From Prevotella sp. (GTDB lineage Bacteria > Bacteroidota > Bacteroidia > Bacteroidales > Bacteroidaceae): 47,298 nucleotides of DNA. Shown here piece after piece: positions 32,638 to 39,730 of this stretch. The notes below the pieces were generated by a model. That model was not told the origin of the DNA, made no database searches, and saw only the letters and a program-made list of their open reading frames with translations. A program made the translations under genes and the position numbers. Where the stretch lies: NCBI GenBank assembly GCA_017474515.1, contig JAFVHN010000115.1, positions 1-47,298 on the forward strand, written 5' to 3'. The stretch's first letter is position 1, and each line of letters begins with the position of its first letter.

Positions 32638-34494
32638 TTATTGATAGCCTTGTACTCGTTTAGTCAAAACATAATTATCATTGTCTTTATAAGGTTTGAA
32701 TATTTCACAATTTACAGTACCATTTTTAAATGGCCCTAATTTTTCTAAACCACCTCCTCTTATTACACTCTCACCCTGTTTGTTAATATAAAAATCCCCT
32801 CCTATTCCTCTTTCATGAACTAAAGCCAACCCTTCTGAAAAATCATTTGCCCAGTCAAATCGTGGTTTGATGATTAACTCCATTTTTTCATTGATAAATC
32901 CATATTTTCCTCCAATACACACATAAGCCATTCCTTCTGCAAATTTTCCAGCTTTTATTAAAACAGGAGGACAAAGAATGTTTCCTTCAGAATCTTTATA
33001 TCCATACAATTTTTCTTTTTTAAAACATAACGGTGACTCTATTTTTTTTATTTTTTTACAATAATCCTTAGTGTTGTCATTAATTAATTTAATTTTAGCT
33101 AAAGCTTTTTCTAGATCTATTTTATTAGGGAAAACACATGGAATTATTTCGTTCAAATATATATCGACACAGCCAAACTGTTGATCTTTTTGGACTATTG
33201 CTACACCATTATCAAAATCGTAAGCCCAATCATATTTTGATGGAATTTCTATTTCTTCTAAACCATTCTTTACATATATACAACCTTTGGTATTGATGTA
33301 TCCAAAATCGACATCATATCGTACTTTTGCCCTTCCACTTTCGAATGCATGGATTTCATTATATTTGCATTCAACAATCTCGTCTCCATTAACATCAATA
33401 AATCCATATCCCCTTGATATGTCATAGACAGGTAGTAAACCATCGTGAAATGTATTCCCCATATGATTGTATTTTTTTCCTCTTCTTGATAATGAATTAG
33501 GAAGCCACCAGCGATTGTCCTTTATACGAAAGCTATAAAATGTTCCATCTGTCTTAACTAATCCGATAGGAGAACGATATCTTTGAACCCTTATCCACCC
33601 ATCAATGATTTTCTCCATTGTATATTCAACATTCTCGTCTCCTTCTTCTTTTATTATTTCATCTGTTGAAAAAATGACAATTTGGTTTTTTATATCTATC
33701 AATTTAAGACCATGGTTAATTATTGCCACATTACCATCACAATCGTCAATATGATCATAAAGAGCAGGAATAAGTTCTTTTCCATTATAATCTAACAATC
33801 CACATTTGTGATTATCTACTACAACAAGAAAGTCTCCTTTCATTTTGGCTTCATAAATAAATGTATACTTTGGCTCACATATAATATTTCCTCTTAAATC
33901 ACATATTCCATACAATTGATGTTTCCAATCTCCACCATCGGAAACGTGTTTATAACAGATTGCAACATTGCCAATTAGACTATTTAGTTGGTATGGAACT
34001 TCGTTCACTGTGCCATCTTCTAAAATAATTCTATTTGATTCGATTCTTATCTTATCATTTTTTTCTATTATATCAAATTCTACAGTTTTTTCTGTAATTG
34101 GAATCGGTGGGAAAACACTAGTGTTCCATTTTACAGATTTAAAATCAATTTGGTAAGGGAATGCGCTTTTTCTAATTTTTGCATCATAATCCGCATTATA
34201 AGGATAAAAATTACCTTCAATATCAATCAATACAAATCTTCCATTTTCTCGAGCTACCGCTAATTCTCCTTGACTCCAGAGGAATGCATCTAATTCTGAA
34301 ATATATTTAGAAGTATAAACTTCTTCATAATTTAGTAATTTTATGGTACCTTTATCAGCATCAAATATAGCATAAGAGTTCACAATTAACAGTTCTTCAT
34401 CTCTTAATCTATTATTCCACCTATAAACTTTACGAAATTTGTTCAAAGTGAAAATATAAACATCCTTGGAACCACTAAAATTTAAAGAAACCAT
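32638..34494 (-). CDS. WG-repeat protein, low-GC
   Basis: A 618-residue protein without signal peptide or membrane segment. It is built from WG (KWG) beta-propeller-like repeats, each roughly G(x)VxxxGKxG(x)IDxxGxxIxxxxY: HQLYGICDLRGNIICEPKYT, KCGLLDYNGKELIPALYDHI, RGYGFIDVNGDEIVECKYNE, FGYINTKGCIYV, FGCVDIYLNEIIPCVF, LYGYKDSEGNILCPPV and KYGFINEKMELIIKPRFDWA. Such repeats make protein-protein contacts; the partner is unknown. Base composition is strikingly different from its neighbours (AT-rich throughout, with AT-ending codons), which suggests recent horizontal acquisition. It stands alone on the minus strand with about 300-bp AT-rich spaces on both sides and no transposase near. Confidence 0.85.
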   Translation of the reverse strand: MVSLNFSGSKDVYIFTLNKFRKVYRWNNRLRDEELLIVNSYAIFDADKGTIKLLNYEEVYTSKYISELDAFLWSQGELAVARENGRFVLIDIEGNFYPYNADYDAKIRKSAFPYQIDFKSVKWNTSVFPPIPITEKTVEFDIIEKNDKIRIESNRIILEDGTVNEVPYQLNSLIGNVAICYKHVSDGGDWKHQLYGICDLRGNIICEPKYTFIYEAKMKGDFLVVVDNHKCGLLDYNGKELIPALYDHIDDCDGNVAIINHGLKLIDIKNQIVIFSTDEIIKEEGDENVEYTMEKIIDGWIRVQRYRSPIGLVKTDGTFYSFRIKDNRWWLPNSLSRRGKKYNHMGNTFHDGLLPVYDISRGYGFIDVNGDEIVECKYNEIHAFESGRAKVRYDVDFGYINTKGCIYVKNGLEEIEIPSKYDWAYDFDNGVAIVQKDQQFGCVDIYLNEIIPCVFPNKIDLEKALAKIKLINDNTKDYCKKIKKIESPLCFKKEKLYGYKDSEGNILCPPVLIKAGKFAEGMAYVCIGGKYGFINEKMELIIKPRFDWANDFSEGLALVHERGIGGDFYINKQGESVIRGGGLEKLGPFKNGTVNCEIFKPYKDNDNYVLTKRVQGYQ

Positions 34495-34853
34495 AATTAT
34501 ATAATTTTACATGAACTTATGTTTTACAACTTATACCTCATACTTCTCTACATCCCCTTCCTTGCGAATCTTCTGCCGACGTACATCGTGGGGGCGAACT
34601 CACGTTTTTAGGTCATATTTGAATTATTGGTGCCAAAGTTGGCTTGCATGGACACGTCGGCTACAAAATTACAATCTTTTTCTGATAATTGCAAGCCATT
34701 GGACGAAAAACTCACTTGAAATACTATCTATCGTGATTTAAAGCGCGATTCTGTGCCGATGTTACTCGCATTCTGAAATAAAAAGAATAACTATTTCTTT
34801 TGTACTTCCCTTGTTTTTCCGTATCTTTGCGCAAAAAATATGGACTATCGCCA
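34495..34853. other. Intergenic region between WG gene and GHL10 gene
   Basis: No gene is supported. The left part is AT-rich like the WG gene. A short plus-strand frame (34511-34741) has no recognisable features. The right end holds the exact promoter of the GHL10 gene (34799-34829). Confidence 0.6.
34799..34829 (+). promoter_or_regulatory. Promoter of GHL10 glycosidase gene
   Basis: TTTG (34799-34802), 19 bases, TATCTTTG (34822-34829): exact consensus. Start near 34836, leader about 18 nt, which supports the ATG at 34854 over 34800. Confidence 0.78.
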
Positions 34854-36284
34854 ATGAAGAAGTGTTTTTTCGTTATTGCCCTGTTTGTTCTTCCCCTGTT
34901 GTGCTGGGGGCAGGACAATGAAATACGTGCCGTGTGGCTCACCACGCTCAACGGCCTGGACTGGCCGCGCACGAAGGCCACCAATGCCGCCTCCATGGAA
35001 CGCCAGAAGAAGGAGCTCACCGACATGCTCGACAAGCTGAAGGCCGTGAACATCAACACCATACTCTTTCAGACGCGCATCCGCGGAAGCGTGGTCTATC
35101 CCTCCGAATTGCAACCGTGGGACCATTGCTTGACGGGCACCCCCGGGCGTAGTCCGGGCTACGACCCGCTGCGTTTCGCCATCGACGAGTGCCACAAGCG
35201 CGGCATGGAGTGCCACGCCTGGGTGGTCACCCTGCCCCTGGGCAAGTGGAACGAGAACGGCTGCCGGCAGATGCGGAAGAAATACCCGCAGGTGGTGAAA
35301 CGGGTGGGCGAAAACGGATTCCTCAACCCCGAAGACCCGCGCACACCGGCCATCGTGGCCGAAATCTGCGGCGAAATCGTGGAGAAATACGATGTTGACG
35401 GCATTCACCTCGACTATGCCCGTTACCCCGACGGCTGGACCATCAGGGTAAGCCGGCCGCAGGGCCGCCAATACATCACCCAGCTGGTGAGGGCCATCCA
35501 CGACCGCGTGAAGGCCGTTCGTCCCGAGGTGAAGATGAGCTGTTCGCCCGTGGGCAAGTTCAAAGACCTCACGCGCTATTCTTCCCGCGGTTGGAACGCC
35601 TTCGACAAGGTGTGCCAAGATGCGCAGGGCTGGCTACGCGACGGGTTGATGGACCAGCTCTATCCCATGCTTTACTTCAAGGAAAACAATTTCTTCCCCT
35701 TTGCCATCGACTGGGCCGAGCAACGGCAGGGCAAGGAGGTGGCGGCAGGCCTCGGCATCTGGTTCCTCGACCCCCGGGAGGGCAACTGGAAGATTGGCGA
35801 GGTGATGCGGCAACTCAACGTCATCCGCCAGCTGGGACTGGGGCAGTGCCATTTCCGCGCCCGTTTCCTCATCGACAACCACCAGGGGCTTTACGACTAC
35901 CTGCGCGTGTTCAATTTCCCCGAATGCTGGCCCGATGGCTCGCAATTCCCCATGAGCCGGGTCCCATATCCTGCCGACGAGGAGCCGTCTGATGTTCCCA
36001 CGCTTCCCGAAGTTTCCATGCAAAAGGCGGCAAGGGGAGGGTTCCCCCTGCTGCGCTCAAACGGCGACCCCGTGCAGCTAACAAGTGTGCCGTCCGGACT
36101 TGACGCGCGCGCCATCTTGGTGACCTCGTTGACCGGCAACCGGGTGGCCTCCCTGCCGTGGAATGGCGGCAATGTGTCGGTGGCCTCCCTGCCCGACGGC
36201 GCCTACACCTTGAGCTCCGTCAGCAAGAACGGCGCCACCCACCGCCTGGCCATGCTGATGGTGAAGCGGAAATTGAAAAAATGA
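34854..36284 (+). CDS. Secreted GHL10 / DUF187 family glycosyl hydrolase
   Basis: A 476-residue secreted enzyme. Signal peptide 1-19 (..LCWGQ). The TIM-barrel GHL10 domain (about 22-330) begins EIRAVWLTTLNGLDWP and includes NTILFQTRIRGSVVYPSELQ, FAIDECHKRGMECHAWV, VDGIHLDYARYPDGW with the likely acidic residues, and GLMDQLYPMLYF. The last 90 residues look like a type IX sorting domain (VTSLTGNRVASLPWNGG..LPDGAYTL) ending in a lysine-rich tail. Members act on bacterial or plant glycans, with some relatives linked to peptidoglycan; substrate here is unknown. I start at 34854 because the promoter overlaps the earlier ATG at 34800. Confidence 0.88.
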   Translation: MKKCFFVIALFVLPLLCWGQDNEIRAVWLTTLNGLDWPRTKATNAASMERQKKELTDMLDKLKAVNINTILFQTRIRGSVVYPSELQPWDHCLTGTPGRSPGYDPLRFAIDECHKRGMECHAWVVTLPLGKWNENGCRQMRKKYPQVVKRVGENGFLNPEDPRTPAIVAEICGEIVEKYDVDGIHLDYARYPDGWTIRVSRPQGRQYITQLVRAIHDRVKAVRPEVKMSCSPVGKFKDLTRYSSRGWNAFDKVCQDAQGWLRDGLMDQLYPMLYFKENNFFPFAIDWAEQRQGKEVAAGLGIWFLDPREGNWKIGEVMRQLNVIRQLGLGQCHFRARFLIDNHQGLYDYLRVFNFPECWPDGSQFPMSRVPYPADEEPSDVPTLPEVSMQKAARGGFPLLRSNGDPVQLTSVPSGLDARAILVTSLTGNRVASLPWNGGNVSVASLPDGAYTLSSVSKNGATHRLAMLMVKRKLKK

Positions 36285-36351
36285 AAGATTTGCACTCGAC
36301 TTTATCATTTATCATTTTTCATTTATCATTTAGCGTAGTGCAGCGCCCTCG

Positions 36352-36579
36352 TTTTGTCAAGATTTTTCAAGGAATTTGAGTTCCCGAACATATTTTGACG
36401 GCAAATTTCTCGCCTCAATCTTGCAAATCTCTCGCCTCAATCTTGCAAATCTCTCCCCGAGATTTGCGGCCGAACTCAGCGCATTTTTCAAATGTTTGAT
36501 AGTCAGTGGGTTACGAATCCTGCGTAAAAACGCTCTTTTTGTCAAATATTTTTACCAATTTTTACCTATATCGCTATCC
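36352..36579 (+). repeat. Variable-stem element, copy 4 (full, 228 bp)
   Basis: Ends match copy 2 exactly in position: TTTTGTCAAGATTTTTCAA on the left; TTTGTCAAATATTTTTACC and CGCTATCC on the right. The core has a 22-bp direct repeat (36409-36430 and 36431-36452) and a 9-bp hairpin GCAAATCTC (36445-36453) / GAGATTTGC (36459-36467). It begins 67 bases after the GHL10 stop codon. Confidence 0.82.
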
Positions 36580-36642
36580 GTTTCAAAGTTAGTAAACCCG
36601 GCGTTATGTAGAGCCGATGTTATATAATCCGACGCTTCTTTA

Positions 36643-36714
36643 GTAGTCAATGTTTCTTTAGTAGTCAACGCTTTTTTCGTAGTCAACGCTTTTTTCGTAG
36701 TCAACGCTTTTTTA
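36643..36714. repeat. 18-bp tandem repeat
   Basis: Four units of GTAGTCAACGCTTTTTTC at 36643, 36661, 36679 and 36697; the first is degenerate. The array leads directly into the GC-rich palindromic locus. Confidence 0.85.
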
Positions 36715-36717
36715 GGA

Positions 36718-36815
36718 GCCGACGCTTCCAAGCGTCGGGGTAACTTTATATAGTCCGACGCTCGGAGGCGTCGGCTCCTACACGTCGGCTCCTACACGTC
36801 GGCTCCTATACGTCG
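36718..36815. repeat. GC-rich palindromic repeat, locus 2
   Basis: CCGACGCTTCCAAGCGTCGG (36719-36738), then CCGACGCTCGGAGGCGTCGG (36756-36775), then three CACGTCGGCTCCTA-type fragments. The sequence and order match the right part of the array at 15828-15900. Confidence 0.85.
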
Positions 36816-36908
36816 GCTTTTTTCGGTCTTGAAAGGCGCGTTTTTTCGTTTTGGAAGCAAGCATGCTTTTCTTTTGTTTCCCAACCGAAAAAAAAGTGGC
36901 TTAATTAT

Positions 36909-36938
36909 TTTGATATTCATACAAAATTCGTAACTTTG
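36909..36938 (+). promoter_or_regulatory. Promoter of secreted protein 36982-37764
   Basis: TTTG (36909-36912), 18 bases, TAACTTTG (36931-36938). Start near 36945, leader about 37 nt to the ATG at 36982. Confidence 0.68.
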
Positions 36939-36981
36939 CAAACAAATAATCAGAATGTTTAACCTTTTTAATTATAAAGAC

Positions 36982-37764
36982 ATGATGAAGAAACTACTTT
37001 TCACGGCGTTTTTCGCCATTGTCGCTCTTGGAGCCAGTGCTCAGGAGCGGTTCTACATGAACACCTACAGCGACCTTAACATCGCCAAGTTCGACGGCAA
37101 GACCTGCAATGTCACCGCCACGCGCCTGCTCTATCATGGCTGGAACACCATTGCCATGCCTTTCTCGATGACCGAGGAGGAGCTCAACGAGACCTTCGGC
37201 AGCGATTGCCGCTTGGAGCGCCTGGTGGGAGCCGGAGCCGTGGGCAACACCGTGGACCTGTATTTCCAGGACTGCAAGGAGAAAGGCCTTGAGGCCAACA
37301 CGCCGTACATTTTATATTATACGGGCGAGAACATGACCAAGCGCATTGTGAAGACAACACTGGTGACTCACCAGCCCGCCGAACTGACCGTGGCCATTGA
37401 CGGCAGCATGGAAACCGTGACGATGGGTGGTGCCGAGAAGGTGGTGGCCGGAGAGGGACTCTATGGAGTGCTGGCCATCGACAATGCCGACGCCAAGTTC
37501 GTGCAGGTGGGCCAGAAGGGCAGCGCCTTCTATCCCACACGTTGCTTCATCCGCCTTTCGTCGGGCGACAGCAAGCTGCTCAACACCGTCCACATGGCCG
37601 CCGGTGAGGTGACACGCATCACCGACATTGCCGCCAGCAACGAGCGCGTGGATGTCTATAACACGGCCGGCGTGAGGGTGGCATCGCAAATCCGCGCCGC
37701 CGAGGTGAGCAAGCTGCCCAAGGGCGTCTATGTGGTGAAAGGCCACAAGCTCCTGGTGAAATAA
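36982..37764 (+). CDS. Secreted protein of unknown function with sorting-like C-terminus
   Basis: A 260-residue protein (start 36982 MMKKLLF; 36985 equally possible; an earlier in-frame ATG at 36955 spoils the signal peptide). Signal peptide ends GASAQ. The body is beta-rich: CNVTATRLLYHGWNTIAMPF, TEEELNETFGSDCRLERLVG, YILYYTGENMTKRIVK. It resembles C-terminal portions of Prevotella secreted proteins in which a WNTI.LPF-type module reports values. The end (AASNERVDVYNTAGVRVASQ..LPKGVYVVKGHKLLVK) fits a type IX sorting domain. No enzymatic motif is seen. It has its own promoter and a strong terminator, so it is monocistronic. Confidence 0.75.
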   Translation: MMKKLLFTAFFAIVALGASAQERFYMNTYSDLNIAKFDGKTCNVTATRLLYHGWNTIAMPFSMTEEELNETFGSDCRLERLVGAGAVGNTVDLYFQDCKEKGLEANTPYILYYTGENMTKRIVKTTLVTHQPAELTVAIDGSMETVTMGGAEKVVAGEGLYGVLAIDNADAKFVQVGQKGSAFYPTRCFIRLSSGDSKLLNTVHMAAGEVTRITDIAASNERVDVYNTAGVRVASQIRAAEVSKLPKGVYVVKGHKLLVK

Positions 37765-37801
37765 CAAAGGTCTTCGTTGAGCCGACGGCCTCTTTATTCG
37801 T

Positions 37802-37869
37802 GGAAACAAATTAGCACCGGTAAGAGATTTTTCTTTTTACCCGGTGCCAATTTGTTTCCTTTTTTTTTC
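37802..37869 (+). terminator. Strong terminator of 36982-37764
   Basis: GGAAACAAATTAGCACCGG (37802-37820) pairs with 37841-37859 with one mismatch; ten T follow (37860-37869). Confidence 0.93.
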
Positions 37870-37952
37870 TAATAGCCGTTTTTCACGGGCCTGTGACTAT
37901 TTTTACCCCATGATATGCCAAATCTTACGACTGGCAAAAGCCGGAAACACCG

Positions 37953-37960
37953 TACCTTTG
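37953..37960 (+). promoter_or_regulatory. -7 box upstream of pectate lyase gene
   Basis: TACCTTTG, exact TAnnTTTG, 37 bases before the ATG at 37998. No clear TTTG at -33. Confidence 0.55.
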
Positions 37961-37997
37961 CAGCGTTTTCATGAAATACTAAAACAAACCACAGCTA

Positions 37998-39635
37998 ATG
38001 AACTTCAAACAAATCGTCTTGGCGGCATCAGTAGTTTGCATGCCCCTTCTGTTACAAGCGCAGACCCCCGCTTTTCCCGGTGCCGAGGGCTTCGGCAAGT
38101 TCACAACCGGTGGGCGCGGCGGAAAAGTTTATCACGTCACCACGCTCGAAGACAACACCCAGCGCGGTTCCCTGCGTTGGGCCAATAGCCAGGCCGGGCC
38201 GCGCACCATCGTGTTCGACGTGTCGGGAACCATCCATCTGAAATCGGCGCTCAAGATTAACGCCAACACCACGCTGGCCGGGCAGACGGCTCCCGGCGAC
38301 GGCATCTGCCTTGCCGATTTCCCCGTCACGCTGGGCAAGAACAACATCATTCGCTATGTGCGCTTCCGACTTGGCAACAAGAACGTTGACAAGCACGAGG
38401 GCGACGGGCTGGGCGCCATGGACTCCGAAAACATCATCGTGGACCACTGCTCCGTGAGCTGGAGCGTTGATGAGTGCCTCTCGGTCTATGGCTCAAAGAA
38501 CATCACCGTGCAGTGGTGTATCGCTTCTCAGAGCATGGTGAATTGCGGCCACGAAAAGGGTTCCCACGGCTACGGCGGCAACTGGGGAGGCAGCGGAGCC
38601 TCCTATCATCACAACCTGATAGCCCACCACACCTCGCGCACACCGCGCCTTGGCCCCCGTCCCGGCACGCAGACCGATGAGCGCATGGACATGAGAAACA
38701 ATGTCATCTATAACTTCGGCGGCAACGGATGCTACGGCGGAGAGGGAATGAACGTGAACATAGTGAACAACTACTACAAGCCCGGCCCCGGATCGCCCAC
38801 GGGAACCAAGGGCAAGCGCATCGCCTCCATCGGCATCAGGACGTCGGATTACACCAAGCACAACACGAGCAAGCCCAACGAATGGGACGTCATGTGGCAC
38901 GTCTGGGGAAAGTTCTTCGTTGATGGAAACGTCAACTCCAAATACAGCGACGTCACGGAGGACAACTGGACCTACGGCGTCTACAATCAGATTGACAACA
39001 GCAAGAACGACAATACCTACACCCAGGAAACGCGCGACACCATGCGCCTCGACAAGCCCATTCGTTTTGAACCCGTCACCACCCATACGGCCGAAATGGC
39101 CTACGAGCGCGTGCTCGACTTTGCCGGCGCTTCACTCCACCGCGACTGGGTGGACCAGCAAATGATTGACGACACCCGCAACGGCACCGCCACCTCCACG
39201 GGCTCTGGCCTCGGCAAGGGTTTCATCAATAGCCAGGACGACAACCGCCCCGCCGACGCTTCCGCCGACTGGGATGCCTGGCCCCTGCTCGAGACTTACG
39301 AACAGCTCACCGACACCGACCAGGACGGCATGCCCGATGAATGGGAAGCGCAGCACGGGCTCAATGCCAACGATGCCAACGACCGCAACAATGTCAACGA
39401 AGAGGGCTATACCATGCTGGAAGTCTATATGAACGGCATTGTGGAGCACATCACCCAGCAGCAATACGAGGGTGGAACCGTCATGGGCGGCGACAACGAA
39501 GACACCGGCGTCACCGAGATTTGTCCGCACTCCGTCATCCGCAACGACATCTTCTATACCCTGCAGGGCGTGCCCGCAAAGCATCCCTCAAAGGGCATCT
39601 ATATCATCAACGGAAAGAAGATAATAGTGAAGTAA
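37998..39635 (+). CDS. Secreted pectate lyase (PL1-type)
   Basis: A 545-residue enzyme expected to cleave polygalacturonate by beta-elimination. Signal peptide 1-22. The right-handed beta-helix shows PL1 features: PAFPGAEGFGKFTTGGRGGK, TIVFDVSGTIHL, TTLAGQTAPGDGI, NIIVDHCSVSWSVDE, CGHEKGSHGYGG and SRTPRLGPRPG. DTDQDGMPDEWE near residue 438 is a calcium-binding EF-like/thrombospondin-type loop followed by GLNANDANDRNN. The C-terminus (HSVIRNDIFYTLQGVPAK..GIYIINGKKIIVK) fits a type IX sorting domain. The GH3 gene follows 95 bp downstream on the same strand. Confidence 0.92.
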   Translation: MNFKQIVLAASVVCMPLLLQAQTPAFPGAEGFGKFTTGGRGGKVYHVTTLEDNTQRGSLRWANSQAGPRTIVFDVSGTIHLKSALKINANTTLAGQTAPGDGICLADFPVTLGKNNIIRYVRFRLGNKNVDKHEGDGLGAMDSENIIVDHCSVSWSVDECLSVYGSKNITVQWCIASQSMVNCGHEKGSHGYGGNWGGSGASYHHNLIAHHTSRTPRLGPRPGTQTDERMDMRNNVIYNFGGNGCYGGEGMNVNIVNNYYKPGPGSPTGTKGKRIASIGIRTSDYTKHNTSKPNEWDVMWHVWGKFFVDGNVNSKYSDVTEDNWTYGVYNQIDNSKNDNTYTQETRDTMRLDKPIRFEPVTTHTAEMAYERVLDFAGASLHRDWVDQQMIDDTRNGTATSTGSGLGKGFINSQDDNRPADASADWDAWPLLETYEQLTDTDQDGMPDEWEAQHGLNANDANDRNNVNEEGYTMLEVYMNGIVEHITQQQYEGGTVMGGDNEDTGVTEICPHSVIRNDIFYTLQGVPAKHPSKGIYIINGKKIIVK

Positions 39636-39730
39636 CACCCCTTTCAACCCTCTGGGGGGGAAGACAGGATGCGCAGGCATCACTTTCGTCAAAACCCTTG
39701 ACTCACAAATCCTTAAATAATACTCGACAA

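Larger units (their letters stand above)
36285..36981. other. Gene-free repeat region after GHL10 gene
   Basis: No gene is supported. It holds TTATCATTT-type short repeats just after the GHL10 stop, a full variable-stem element (36352-36579), an 18-bp tandem repeat (36643-36714), the second GC-rich palindromic locus (36718-36815) and the promoter of the next gene (36909-36938). Confidence 0.75.

Noticed and set aside
39341-39730. N-terminal extension of the GH3 gene
   Set aside because: Overlaps the pectate lyase gene in another frame, and the true signal peptide begins at 39731.
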